NCBI RefSeq assembly: GCF_001189245.1
Contig: NZ_LFIQ01000038.1
Location: 1-36,424 of the forward strand
DNA from: Bradyrhizobium pachyrhizi
Lineage (GTDB): Bacteria > Pseudomonadota > Alphaproteobacteria > Rhizobiales > Xanthobacteraceae
Direction: 5' to 3'
DNA: 36,424 nt
Shown here: positions 1-8,423 of the stretch, piece after piece
Layout of the letters: every line of letters begins with the position of its first letter
Position numbering within the stretch: the stretch's first letter is position 1
Notes under the pieces: model-generated
The model's database searches: none
Told to the model about the DNA's origin: nothing
The model's input: the letters and a program-made list of their open reading frames with translations, nothing else
Program-made: the position numbers and the translations under genes

Positions 1-44
1 TCGATGCGCCGGACGCGCTCGACCGTCTCTGGCACGGCTACCAT
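1..44 (-). CDS. sufB: SufB, N-terminal start only (cut by window edge)
   Basis: An ATG at 44-42 opens a frame that runs off the window after 14 codons: MVAVPETVERVRRI. A GGAG Shine-Dalgarno lies 7 bases upstream. This start resembles the N-terminus I know for alphaproteobacterial SufB, which has an ETxxRVRxID start before a DQYKYGFET motif. SufB is the scaffold subunit of the SufBCD Fe-S cluster assembly complex in the cytoplasm. It lies 180 bases downstream of the fdxN-like ferredoxin on the same strand, so both may share the NifA-type promoter near 461-553 and supply clusters during nitrogen fixation. Only 14 residues are visible, so the call rests on a short match. Confidence 0.55.
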   Translation of the reverse strand, partial: MVAVPETVERVRRI

Positions 45-223
45 TGCCTACTCCGCTCGCGCATGGACGACTTCAGTCGACGATGGTTGCCCCGCGCCGC
101 CTCCGCTGATCGCGCATGTTACGGGACCAGCGAGTAAGAGAATCAGATGATCGATCCAGGCAGCTGTTGCCGTCGCTCGAGTCTTCATCATGTTTTGCAC
201 CGGGCCCCCCTCATCGGCCACCC
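45..223. other. Short spacer between ferredoxin and sufB
   Basis: I see no gene in this 179-base stretch. nifZ, which often follows nifB-fdxN in rhizobia, is not here. No clear hairpin terminator separates fdxN from sufB, which is compatible with co-transcription. Confidence 0.4.
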
Positions 224-418
224 TTATGCCGGCACGCAGGTATCAGGCACTGGGCAAACGACAGCGCATTGCGGCGCGTCAAAATGCCCCTCACATTCGG
301 TGCACTGGGCCGGATTGATGACATATATGTCGTTCTTCAGGCTGATCGCGGCGTTGGGACATTCGAACTCACACGCGCCGCAGACGGTGCACTGGGATGC
401 GATTATCTTGTAGGCCAT
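224..418 (-). CDS. fdxN: 2[4Fe-4S] ferredoxin, FdxN-type (nif-associated)
   Basis: This 64-residue protein carries two [4Fe-4S] cluster motifs. The first is C10-x2-C13-x2-C16-x3-C20-P. The second begins C39-x2-C42, continues with C51 and C55-P after an eight-residue insert, and is followed by an extra C61. That insert is typical of the bacterial ferredoxins linked to nitrogen fixation (FdxN/FrxA, usually behind nifB). The family donates low-potential electrons to nitrogenase or to NifB. I chose the ATG at 418; a GTG directly before it could also be read as start. nifB is not upstream here. Instead there is a perfect NifA-type dyad at 538-553, so the gene seems to have its own nitrogen-fixation promoter. 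sufB follows on the same strand. Confidence 0.88.
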   Translation of the reverse strand: MAYKIIASQCTVCGACEFECPNAAISLKNDIYVINPAQCTECEGHFDAPQCAVVCPVPDTCVPA

Positions 419-460
419 CACTGCGATTCCATAAGCAAAAGTGCGGGACCACTTCTTGCT

Positions 461-477
461 TTCAAGTCTTATGCCAA
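461..477 (-). promoter_or_regulatory. Weak sigma-54 (-24/-12) element for fdxN
   Basis: On the minus strand the sequence reads TTGGCATAAGACTTGAA. It keeps the -24 TTGGCA and has ten bases between GG and the -12 position, but the usual GC at -12 is GA. Transcription from it would start near 449, about 30 bases before the ATG. The NifA-type dyad lies about 95 bases upstream of that start, a normal distance. The broken -12 dinucleotide keeps confidence low. Confidence 0.4.
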
Positions 478-537
478 AGATCTTAGGCTTGATTTGTCTC
501 GGCTATTTTCCAAAGCGCATCTCGCCGCCTCAACGGT

Positions 538-553
538 TGTCGCAAATGCGACA
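538..553. promoter_or_regulatory. NifA upstream activator site (TGT-N10-ACA)
   Basis: TGTCGCAAATGCGACA has two perfect 7-base arms around AA and fits the NifA consensus TGT-N10-ACA exactly. It lies about 120 bases upstream of the ferredoxin start on the minus strand. This supports NifA-dependent transcription of fdxN and perhaps sufB. Confidence 0.75.
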
Positions 554-1060
554 ATCGGCATCACGGCGGCTTGATCTGAACGCCTAGTTTGAGCTCAGGT
601 CGATCCGGCGGCGGTCAGCCGGCGAGGTGAACCGCGCCCGCCGACTCAAAGGCATGATCCTTCGCATGGCCGCGGTGGCGCGGCTACAATCGGGCACCGC
701 CTCTTCCGAGTGCTCTGCTGCACATCGGTTCTCTCACCGAACAGAGCGGATCGAGCTACAGCGCGACGATGAAGAGCTGGCGCAGTCGTCGCCGGTCCGC
801 GTCTCCGCAGCACAGCCAGAAACGTCGCGGCGATCGCGCAGATAAAGTCGCTTCGATGATCGCATGCCTTCAGAGCAAGCCGCTGCAGGCAACATTCACT
901 CTCCGCGGATTACTGGCAGGCATGCATTCTATACCCTGTATGGGACGAAAGTGGTTTGTCTCGCATACGGCCACGACTGCAAGCCGAGCGCGATCGTCTG
1001 GGATCCTTCGCTCCGCGTTCCAAAGAAATCCCAGCGGTGCTGAGCAGATTGATAGAGCCG
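554..1060. other. Intergenic region, no recognised gene
   Basis: This stretch lies between the NifA site and the ald terminator. The longer frames look like chance frames of GC-rich DNA. The only frame with natural-looking composition is a 59-codon one at 864-1043, listed separately. I see no repeat or RNA gene. Confidence 0.5.
864..1043 (+). CDS. Possible small ORF of unknown function (59 aa)
   Basis: An ATG at 864 opens 59 codons ending in TGA at 1041-1043. The middle part (AFYTLYGTKVVCLAYGHDC) has a balanced residue mix unlike the Arg/Ser/Ala-rich chance frames around it. There is no clear Shine-Dalgarno and I recognise no domain. It could be a short real gene or the remnant of a longer one. 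It converges on alanine dehydrogenase. Confidence 0.2.
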   Translation: MPSEQAAAGNIHSPRITGRHAFYTLYGTKVVCLAYGHDCKPSAIVWDPSLRVPKKSQRC

Positions 1061-1086
1061 AAAAAAAAGCCACCCCGAAGGGTGGC
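1061..1086 (-). terminator. Intrinsic terminator of ald
   Basis: On the minus strand GCCACCC, a TTCG loop and GGGTGGC are followed by eight T. It lies 40 bases after the alanine dehydrogenase stop codon and is a textbook rho-independent terminator for leftward transcription. Confidence 0.92.
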
Positions 1087-1125
1087 CCAAGTCAGGGAGG
1101 AAACGCCCGTGTGGGGCCTCTGGGA

Positions 1126-2238
1126 TCAGGCCGCAGCCTGTTCGATCGGAGAGAAGGGAAGTCCGAGGCTCTCGGCGACGGCCTTGTACGTTAGCCGGCC
1201 CCGATGGACATTAAGGCCCGCGCGCAGGTGCGGATTCTCGAGCACGGCGGAAAAACCCTTGTTGGCCAGAGCTAAACCAAACGGCAGCGTGGCATTATTC
1301 AGTGCCTGGCTCGAGGTCAGCGGAACAGCGCCGGGCATATTGGCCACGCAGTAATGAATGATACCATCCACTTCGTAAGTTGGATCAGCGTGAGTGGTTG
1401 GATGCGATGTCTCAAAGCAGCCGCCCTGATCGATGGCGACGTCCACGATGACCGCCCTCTTGCGCATTGAGCTCAGCATGCTCCGGCGCACCAGCTTCGG
1501 CGCGCTCGCTCCTGGAACGAGCACCGCACCAATTACCACATCTGCCGCAAATACCTCCGCCTCCACGGATTCAATGGTGGAAAACCTGGTACGAACGCGC
1601 CCTTCGAATAGCTCGTCCAACTCGCGAAGCCGGGGTATCGAACGGTCGATGACAGTGACCTCTGCGCCCAAACCGGCCGCCATGCGTGCCGCGTGCGTGC
1701 CAACGACGCCACCTCCGATCACCACGATCCGAGCCGGCTGAACACCGGGCACTCCACCGATCAACAGCCCTCGTCCACCTGCACTCCGCTTCAGCGCGCT
1801 ACCCGCCGCTTCGATCGCAAGCCTACCTGCGACCTCGCTCATCGGCGCCAACAGTGGAAGACCACCATGGGCATCAGTTACGGTCTCATAGGCGATCGCG
1901 GTGCACCCGGATTTTAGGAGCCCTTTGGCCTGCTCCGGATCTGGCGCCAGATGCAGGTAAGTGAAGAGGATCTGGCTCTCCCGCAGCTGGCTCCATTCGG
2001 ATGGCTGAGGCTCCTTAACCTTTACGATCATCTCGCTCGATGCGAATACCTCGGCTGCGGAATCCAGAATCGTTGCGCCGGCGGCGCGATAATCGTCATT
2101 GGTTGCACCAATGCCGGCGCCGGCATTGGTCTCGATCACGACGCGGTGGCCCGCTGCCACGTATTCGCGGACGGCTCCAGGGGTAAGGCCCACGCGATAT
2201 TCGTGCGCCTTGATTTCCTTGGGGACTCCGACCTTCAT
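1126..2238 (-). CDS. ald: Alanine dehydrogenase
   Basis: The 370-residue product has the normal full length of NAD-dependent L-alanine dehydrogenase, which interconverts pyruvate plus ammonium and L-alanine in the cytoplasm. The N-terminus MKVGVPKEIK, the active-site pair K75 (VKVKEP) and H96 (YLHLAPD), and a Rossmann motif GGGVVGTHAAR near residues 175-185 are all present. AGGGAG lies 7 bases before the ATG. It is on the same strand as the hydrogenase operon, 205 bases after hypE, and ends at a strong terminator. In bacteroids this enzyme can make the alanine exported to the plant, so its place in a symbiosis island makes sense. Whether it is read from its own promoter or from hypE is not visible. 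Confidence 0.95.
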   Translation of the reverse strand: MKVGVPKEIKAHEYRVGLTPGAVREYVAAGHRVVIETNAGAGIGATNDDYRAAGATILDSAAEVFASSEMIVKVKEPQPSEWSQLRESQILFTYLHLAPDPEQAKGLLKSGCTAIAYETVTDAHGGLPLLAPMSEVAGRLAIEAAGSALKRSAGGRGLLIGGVPGVQPARIVVIGGGVVGTHAARMAAGLGAEVTVIDRSIPRLRELDELFEGRVRTRFSTIESVEAEVFAADVVIGAVLVPGASAPKLVRRSMLSSMRKRAVIVDVAIDQGGCFETSHPTTHADPTYEVDGIIHYCVANMPGAVPLTSSQALNNATLPFGLALANKGFSAVLENPHLRAGLNVHRGRLTYKAVAESLGLPFSPIEQAAA

Positions 2239-2443
2239 TTGAAAACTCCCTGCCTGGAGGGCCTTTTTAATCGCAAGAGCACAGTGATATTGCGATGCAG
2301 GCGGCTAAATGGCGCAGGAATTCAGCGATCTTTGGCCAGCTACGCATGATTTCAAACAAACAGATGCCGAGCGGATTGAGTGACTATGTTCACTTACTTA
2401 ACTATTGTTTCGTTCAGGCTCGCCGCAGGTGGGCGCGGCGCCT

Positions 2444-3490
2444 TCAACAGATTCGAGGCAATTGTTCACCCGACAACCAATCGACAATTCGTCCGCCGCC
2501 GAAGCTGGTCGCCATCTGGACAAATTTGTGATCGTCAGCAACCGCCTCGCCAATATCGGCTGCATCGCACCCGAGCGGATGCGTCTTCATGGCTGCAAGC
2601 ACGGCATCAGCCGTATCAGGCGCGACGATCGCAACGAGCTTGCCCTCATTGGCGACATGGATCGGATCAAGCCCAAGGAGCTCGCAGGTCGCCGCAACCG
2701 CAGGCTTTACGGGAATGGCCGCTTCCTGCAGACGGAACCCAAGGCCAGATTGATGCGCAATCTCATTGAGAGCCGCTGCAAGACCGCCGCGCGTAGGGTC
2801 ACGCATCACCCGGATGCCGCTGCCGCCAGCCGCCATCATGACAGCCACTAGGTTATGCAGCGATGCGGAATCCGAGACGATCTCAATTTGAAGAGCAGCG
2901 TGCTGGCGCGTTGACATGATCGCCACTCCATGATCGCCAAGGCTGCCCGACACCAGCACACGGTCCCCGATCCTTGCTTTGTCCGCGGAAAGATCGAGCC
3001 CATCGGCCAGAACCCCAATCCCAGTCGTAGAGATGAACAGACCATCGGCCTTGCCGCGCTCAACGACCTTGGTGTCTCCAGTGATGATGTAAACGCCGGC
3101 ACCGCGCGCCGCCGCGCCCATCGACTGCGCTATCGTCCTTAGATCTGAAAGCCGGAACCCCTCCTCGATGATGAAGCTAGCCGATAGATAGAGCGGACGC
3201 GCGCCGGCCATCACGACATCATTGATTGTGCCGTGCACAGCCAGTGACCCGATATTGCCGCCGGGAAAGAACAGCGGCGAGACCACATAGCCGTCCGTCG
3301 TCATCACCATCCTGCCTGCCGCAACGTCAAACGCCGACTGATCATTGCAGCGGGCAAGCCATTCATTACCGAAGGCTTGGTGAAAAATACCGGAGATCAG
3401 TTGTGCCATGGCACGCCCCCCGGATCCGTGGGAAAGATCAACGCGTCCGTTCTCGACGTCGAGCTTGCGCTGATAGGCCTTTACGCTCAT
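2444..3490 (-). CDS. hypE: HypE, carbamoyl dehydratase for hydrogenase cyanide ligand
   Basis: HypE (348 residues) takes the carbamoyl group from HypF onto its C-terminal cysteine and dehydrates it with ATP to a thiocyanate, the source of the CN ligands on the active-site iron. The N-terminal HGSGGRAM motif, the ITGDTKVVERG phosphate-binding segment and the PRIC C-terminus with the acceptor C348 are all intact. The ATG overlaps the hypD stop by four bases (ATGA), indicating translational coupling. It is the last hyp gene. The hoxA regulator often found after hypE in rhizobia is absent. Confidence 0.96.
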   Translation of the reverse strand: MSVKAYQRKLDVENGRVDLSHGSGGRAMAQLISGIFHQAFGNEWLARCNDQSAFDVAAGRMVMTTDGYVVSPLFFPGGNIGSLAVHGTINDVVMAGARPLYLSASFIIEEGFRLSDLRTIAQSMGAAARGAGVYIITGDTKVVERGKADGLFISTTGIGVLADGLDLSADKARIGDRVLVSGSLGDHGVAIMSTRQHAALQIEIVSDSASLHNLVAVMMAAGGSGIRVMRDPTRGGLAAALNEIAHQSGLGFRLQEAAIPVKPAVAATCELLGLDPIHVANEGKLVAIVAPDTADAVLAAMKTHPLGCDAADIGEAVADDHKFVQMATSFGGGRIVDWLSGEQLPRIC

Positions 3491-4629
3491 GACATCCGCC
3501 TCACCTGATCATCGCGAACTCGGCCATAGGTCCAATACGCGGCACAAGCGCCTTCCGAGGAAACCATGCAAGATCCTATGGGTGTTTCTGGCGTGCAGAT
3601 GGTTCCAAACAGCTTGCAGTCGACCGGCCGCTTGGCGCCGCGCAGAATCGCACAGCACTCGCATGCCGGATTGTCGGCGACACGCAGCTCGTGCATCGCA
3701 AAACGCGCCTCGGCATCGAATCCCGCGTAAGCCCGCTTCAGCTTCAGTCCACTGTTGGGGACGAGCCCAAGCCCACGCCATTCGAACTGCTCACGCAGTT
3801 CGAATACCTGCGAGATCTCGTTTTTGGCGCGTGGATTGCCTTGGCTCGTAACCGCACGGCTGTATTGGTTCTCCACCTCGTAGCGGCCTTCGTTCACCTG
3901 CCGCACCAGCATCAGGATCGCCTGCATCACGTCGAGCGGTTCAAATCCCGCGATGACGACCGGCTTACCGAATTGTTCGGCCAAGGGCTCGTAAGGCTGC
4001 GTACCGATGATGGTGCTGACGTGCGCAGGACCAACGAAGCCGTCGATTGCGACCCCACCGATCTTGCGCATGTTCGGGTTCTCGAGAATGCTGTGCATCG
4101 CAGAAGGCGTAAGCACGTGGTTGCAGAACACGCTGAGGCCCTTCAGCCGCTTCTTATCGGCAATCCGGACCATCACCGCCGTCGGCGGCGTCGTGGTCTC
4201 AAATCCGATGGCAAAGAACACCACCTCGCGGCTTGGCACCTGTTCGGCGAGCCGGATTGCGTCGAGCGTCGAATAGACCATCCGAATGTCTGCGCCGAGG
4301 GCTTTGGCTCGCAGCAGGGACTGCCCCTGCGAGCCAGGCACGCGCATCAGGTCGCCATAGACGCACAGAGTGACCTCCGGCCGCTCGACGAGCCGGATCG
4401 CCATGTCAATCCGGCTGGCGGGCAGAACGCAGACGGGACAACCGGGCCCGTGGATCATGCGCACATTCGCGGGCAGCAAATCCTCCAGCCCGTACCGGGA
4501 GATCGCATGAGTATGTCCGCCGCAGAATTCCATGAAGCGGTAAGTCCGTCGCGGTCCGGCTTCGGCGCCGATCGCGCGCGCGAGCCCCTGCGCGATGGTC
4601 TTGTCACGAAATTCGTCGGCATATTTCAT
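3487..4629 (-). CDS. hypD: HypD, Fe-S scaffold for Fe(CN)2CO assembly
   Basis: HypD (380 residues) is a [4Fe-4S] protein that, with HypC, holds the iron while CN and CO ligands are added. The family motifs FCGGHTHAISRYG near residue 35, GPGCPVCVLP near residue 62 and the cysteine-rich segment ADNPACECCAILRG near residue 325 are all present. It starts two bases after the hypC stop and overlaps hypE by four bases. Its length is normal and I see no damage. Confidence 0.96.
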   Translation of the reverse strand: MKYADEFRDKTIAQGLARAIGAEAGPRRTYRFMEFCGGHTHAISRYGLEDLLPANVRMIHGPGCPVCVLPASRIDMAIRLVERPEVTLCVYGDLMRVPGSQGQSLLRAKALGADIRMVYSTLDAIRLAEQVPSREVVFFAIGFETTTPPTAVMVRIADKKRLKGLSVFCNHVLTPSAMHSILENPNMRKIGGVAIDGFVGPAHVSTIIGTQPYEPLAEQFGKPVVIAGFEPLDVMQAILMLVRQVNEGRYEVENQYSRAVTSQGNPRAKNEISQVFELREQFEWRGLGLVPNSGLKLKRAYAGFDAEARFAMHELRVADNPACECCAILRGAKRPVDCKLFGTICTPETPIGSCMVSSEGACAAYWTYGRVRDDQVRRMS

Positions 4630-4631
4630 GA

Positions 4632-4862
4632 TCAGCGTTCCTGGCCTGCACTGCCCAGCTCCTGCAGCAGCTCCAACGTGCGCTTGGCTTCTGTCGGATT
4701 GATCTTGGACAGCGCATAGCCGACATGGACAAGAACGGTGTCGCCGACGTCGAGCTCCTCAACGAGAGCGATCGATATCTCCAGGCTGACCCCATCAACG
4801 GACACGATCGCCATATCGTCGGGTAGGATTTTCGCGATTTTTGCCGGGATCGAAAGACACAT
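4632..4862 (-). CDS. hypC: HypC, hydrogenase maturation chaperone
   Basis: HypC (76 residues) starts MCLSIPAKI. After Met removal the N-terminal cysteine binds HypD and the precursor of the hydrogenase large subunit while Fe(CN)2CO is delivered. Its length and its VHVGYALSKI segment are typical of the family. It sits between hypF and hypD, 15 bases after the hypF stop. The related HupF, encoded at 11717-12007, is the second HypC-like chaperone of this operon. Confidence 0.96.
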   Translation of the reverse strand: MCLSIPAKIAKILPDDMAIVSVDGVSLEISIALVEELDVGDTVLVHVGYALSKINPTEAKRTLELLQELGSAGQER

Positions 4863-4877
4863 ATCAGGCTGCTCCGT

Positions 4878-7127
4878 CTAGGGCTGACGACTGTTCGTAA
4901 TCCGCAGAGCGGCAATCCAGGCCTGTCCAAGGCTCAAACCACCGTCGTTGGGCGGCAGCTGGCGTGGCACCAGCGGGGTGAGGCCTGCGCTGCGGCAACC
5001 GCGGTCAATCTCTTCCGCCAGCACCGCATTCAGGAAACAGCCGCCGCTTAGTACGATGGTACTGACACCGGTTCTCCGCGCAGCGTGCGTGACCCAGTCA
5101 ATGCAGGCGGCGGCAAAGGTGCCATGAAACAGGCCGGCTCCGTCCGCGGCGTCGAGGTCGCCTGCAATCAACCGCGAAAATAGCGAACGAAGCGACAGCA
5201 TGCCGCGCTCGATGGTCCAGCCGGCTTCGAGAATAGCAGTCCGCCGCACCAGCGCCTCGAGCTTCATCGCAGCTTCGCCCTCATAGCTCTGCAAACTCGC
5301 GACCCCCAGCAATGCCGCCGCGGCATCGAACAAGCGGCCCGCGCTGGTCGTGGTGGCCCCGCCCGGCCGATCGAGCAATGCCGGCACGCGCTCAGCCTGT
5401 CGTTGCGCTGCAAAGCGAGGCCCGATTTCGTTTCCCCGCCCGAGCTGGTGTAATACTGCGCTCGCCATGCGCCACGGCTCGCGGGCTGCACGATCGCCGC
5501 CAGGCATCTGCAGGGGCGCGAGATGCCCGATGCGTCGAAACCTCGATTCTTCGCACAACAATAGCTCACCACCCCAGTTTCCGCCGTCGCAGCCGAAGCC
5601 ATGGCCGTCGAGCACCAGGGCAAGCGCAGGTCCCGCATGGCCATGCTCAGCGATGGCGGCGGCGGCGTGTGCGTGGTGATGCTGGACAGCGATCAGCGTG
5701 CGACCACTCGCTTCCGCAAACCGGGTCGACGCCATATTGGGATGCAGATCGTGGGCAATGACGACGGGCTCCACGTCAAGGGTCGAAGTGAGATGCCGAA
5801 TCGTCTCCTCGAACGCACGGAGGCCTTCAGCCGTGTCGAGATCGCCAATATGCTGGGAGACGAACGCTTCGTTGCCCCGCGTAATGGTGACGGTCGATTT
5901 CAGTGCGCCGCCGACGGCAAGCACGGGCGGCACCGACCGCGCAAGACGGGTCGGTTCGGGAACATAACCGCGCGCACGGCGAATGAATTGAGGCCGGCCT
6001 GCCACCACCGACATCACGGAATCATCGGCACGCGTCAGGATCTCGCGATCATGGGTCACGATAAGATCGGCGATCCCCTCAAGCCGCCGCCGCGCCTGCG
6101 CGTTGTCGATCAGAAGCGGTTCGCCGCAAGAATTGGCACTGGTGGCAACGATAACCGGGCCGGGTCCCGCAAGCCATGCTGCTGTGGAGCGAAACTCATG
6201 GAAGATCAGGTGATGCAGCGGGGTTAGCGGCAGCATAACACCCACGCGCGACAAGCCAGGAGCTATGGCAGGCGCCAGATCATTGCGCGTAGGTAGAAGA
6301 AGGATGATGGGACGTGCTGAGGATTCGAGCAGCGCAAGCTCCGGCCCATTCGCTTCCGCGATCTCGTTGACCTGCGCGATGGAACCGACCATGACCGCGA
6401 ACGGCTTCTGAGGGCGCTGCTTTCTGCTGCGCAAACGCTGGACGGCGCGCTGGTTACGCGCGTCGCAAAGCAACTGATACCCGCCCAGCCCCTTTATCGC
6501 GACGATTTGGCCGCCGGCGATTGCCGCGACAATGGCATTGATCCCATGGCTGAGCCGAGGGCCGCAGGTCGGACACGCGATCGCTTCCGCATGGAACCTG
6601 CGGCTCGCCGGATCGGCATAGTCGGCCGCGCAGGCGACACACAGGCTGAAGGCCTTCATAACCGTGTTGCGGCGATCGTATGGAAGCCGTTCGGCGATGG
6701 TATAGCGTGGACCGCAATGGGAGCAGTTGATGAAGGGATAAAGGTAATGACGATTTTCGGGATCGAACAGCTCACTGAGGCATTGCTCGCAGGTCGCGGC
6801 ATCGGCGACGATCCGCGTCGACAATCTGCCAGCTTGGCTCGTGGTGACCGAAAAGTCTTTCGTCCCGAGCGCCGCGGTCTGTTGAACGCAGATCTCGTCG
6901 ATGCGTGCCAGTGGAGGCGCCTCCAGCGGCAAAGCGACAACAAACTCCGCAGCCCAGTTGCCCTCGACTTCGATTGTGACGCCCTCGGGGTCATTGACGA
7001 CAAACCCCACCAATCCGTATCGCTTGGCAAGGCCATACACGTAGGGGCGAAAGCCGACCCCTTGCACAGCCCCGCTCACGCGCACGCGCAGCCGTGTCGG
7101 GTCGCAGGCGATAGCCGCGGCGCTCAT
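4878..7127 (-). CDS. hypF: HypF, carbamoyltransferase
   Basis: The 749-residue product has the full HypF domain order. It begins with an acylphosphatase domain (VSGAVQGVGFRPYVYGLAKR, near 15-35). Paired C-x2-C zinc fingers follow near 105-185 (CEQC, CSHCGPRY, CVAC, CPTCGPR). A YrdC-like domain comes next, then a Kae1-like C-terminal domain with the VQHHHAHAAAAIAEH metal motif. HypF uses carbamoyl phosphate and ATP to carbamoylate the HypE cysteine. I chose the ATG at 7127, four bases after the hypB stop with an AGGG site, rather than in-frame starts inside hypB. The gene appears intact. Confidence 0.95.
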   Translation of the reverse strand: MSAAAIACDPTRLRVRVSGAVQGVGFRPYVYGLAKRYGLVGFVVNDPEGVTIEVEGNWAAEFVVALPLEAPPLARIDEICVQQTAALGTKDFSVTTSQAGRLSTRIVADAATCEQCLSELFDPENRHYLYPFINCSHCGPRYTIAERLPYDRRNTVMKAFSLCVACAADYADPASRRFHAEAIACPTCGPRLSHGINAIVAAIAGGQIVAIKGLGGYQLLCDARNQRAVQRLRSRKQRPQKPFAVMVGSIAQVNEIAEANGPELALLESSARPIILLLPTRNDLAPAIAPGLSRVGVMLPLTPLHHLIFHEFRSTAAWLAGPGPVIVATSANSCGEPLLIDNAQARRRLEGIADLIVTHDREILTRADDSVMSVVAGRPQFIRRARGYVPEPTRLARSVPPVLAVGGALKSTVTITRGNEAFVSQHIGDLDTAEGLRAFEETIRHLTSTLDVEPVVIAHDLHPNMASTRFAEASGRTLIAVQHHHAHAAAAIAEHGHAGPALALVLDGHGFGCDGGNWGGELLLCEESRFRRIGHLAPLQMPGGDRAAREPWRMASAVLHQLGRGNEIGPRFAAQRQAERVPALLDRPGGATTTSAGRLFDAAAALLGVASLQSYEGEAAMKLEALVRRTAILEAGWTIERGMLSLRSLFSRLIAGDLDAADGAGLFHGTFAAACIDWVTHAARRTGVSTIVLSGGCFLNAVLAEEIDRGCRSAGLTPLVPRQLPPNDGGLSLGQAWIAALRITNSRQP

Positions 7128-7131
7128 CGCC

Positions 7132-8082
7132 CTATGTCCTCTCCGGCGCATCCTTGATGCGCCCCTGCCGATCGATCCAGGCGTACAGGGCGCCAAAACC
7201 CTCGCCGGTGCGCGCCGAGACCGTCAGCACTTCGACCTTTGGATTGACTCGTCTTGCGTATTCGACCGTCTTTGGCAAATCGAACGCCAGCAGCGGGGTC
7301 AGATCAATCTTGTTGACCAGCATGAGCGACGAAGCAGCAAACATATCCGGATATTTAAGCGGCTTGTCTTCGCCTTCGGTGGTCGACAACACCACGATCT
7401 TGCAGGTCTCGCCGAGATCGAAGGCTGCCGGACAAACCAGATTACCGACGTTCTCGATAAAGAGAATACCGCGCGTCAGCAGCGGCAAGCGGCGATAAGC
7501 CTCGCCAATCATTGCTGCATCGAGATGGCAACCCTTGCCGGTATTGACTTGAATAGCCGGCACGCCGACCGAGCGAATGCGTTCGGCATCATTCGAGGTC
7601 TGCTGGTCGCCTTCGATAACCCCGATCGGGCGACTGCGCTTGAGCTCTGACACGGCGCGGACCAGCAGCGAGGTCTTGCCTGCACCCGGGCTGGACACAA
7701 GGTTAAAAACCAGCACGTTATCGGCCACGAAACGCGTGCGGTTGTCTGCGGCGATCCTGTTGTTCTTGCCAAGGATGTCGCGCTCGATCTGAACGAGCCG
7801 CTCGCTGTTCATGGGCGCGAGCTTCAACGTGGCCGATCCGGCGCCGCAGCTCGAAGGCGCCTGCTCCCGATGCGCCTGGTGATGGCCAGGATGATGATCG
7901 TGATCATGGCGGCGGCGAGCATCGCGCGAATGCGGCTGGCCCTGGTCACGATGACGATGGGCATGATGGCGATCGCAATCGTCCTGCCCATGAGCATGGT
8001 GACGCTCTTGGTCTCGCGCATCATGCGCTTGGATAACTTCCGCTGAAGGCATTCCTTCGCTGCAGCCGCATATGGTACACAT
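7132..8082 (-). CDS. hypB: HypB, nickel-binding GTPase with His-rich tract
   Basis: HypB (316 residues) inserts nickel into the hydrogenase large subunit with HypA, driven by GTP. It starts MCTICGC, an N-terminal metal site. A long histidine/aspartate-rich tract follows near residues 20-75, likely for nickel storage as in other rhizobial HypB. The GTPase domain has Walker [12 protein letters not shown], the [12 protein letters not shown] switch segment and [10 protein letters not shown]. The ATG overlaps the hypA stop by one base (TGATG). It appears intact. Confidence 0.96.
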   Translation of the reverse strand: MCTICGCSEGMPSAEVIQAHDARDQERHHAHGQDDCDRHHAHRHRDQGQPHSRDARRRHDHDHHPGHHQAHREQAPSSCGAGSATLKLAPMNSERLVQIERDILGKNNRIAADNRTRFVADNVLVFNLVSSPGAGKTSLLVRAVSELKRSRPIGVIEGDQQTSNDAERIRSVGVPAIQVNTGKGCHLDAAMIGEAYRRLPLLTRGILFIENVGNLVCPAAFDLGETCKIVVLSTTEGEDKPLKYPDMFAASSLMLVNKIDLTPLLAFDLPKTVEYARRVNPKVEVLTVSARTGEGFGALYAWIDRQGRIKDAPERT

Positions 8083-8423
8083 CAATCGAACTCCAGCTCC
8101 TTTACCCGCATCTGTTCGCCCGTGGTTACCTGCAACTGGTAGCTGCCGCAGCAAGGGCAGCGCTCACCGCGCCGGAGAATTTCGACGCTCTTCGAACAGC
8201 TCGTGCACCAGGCCCCACCGGGAAGTTCGACAATTTTAAGAGCCGCGTTTTCGGCAATGGTCCGCGCTGCAACGACTGCAAAGCAGAACTTGATCGCTTC
8301 AGGCGCGACATGGCTCAGGGTCCCGATCTCCAGACAGACGCTGCGCACCTGCGAAAGCGATCGGCGGCGCGCCTCGTCCTCGATGATTTCGATGATGCTT
8401 TGACAAAGCGCCATTTCATGCAT
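8082..8423 (-). CDS. hypA: HypA, nickel chaperone
   Basis: HypA (113 residues) starts MHEMALCQS, with His2 as the nickel ligand. Its zinc site is formed by CTSC and CPCC, separated by about 11 residues. It delivers nickel to the large subunit with HypB. The start overlaps the end of hupK by eight bases, and an upstream in-frame ATG inside hupK is rejected because family members begin MHE. Length and motifs are normal. Confidence 0.96.
   Translation of the reverse strand: MHEMALCQSIIEIIEDEARRRSLSQVRSVCLEIGTLSHVAPEAIKFCFAVVAARTIAENAALKIVELPGGAWCTSCSKSVEILRRGERCPCCGSYQLQVTTGEQMRVKELEFD

Noticed and set aside
433..452. Second possible sigma-54 element for fdxN, TGGTCCCGCACTTTTGC on the minus strand
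   Set aside because: There are 12 bases between GG and GC. Sigma-54 needs ten, so spacing excludes it.
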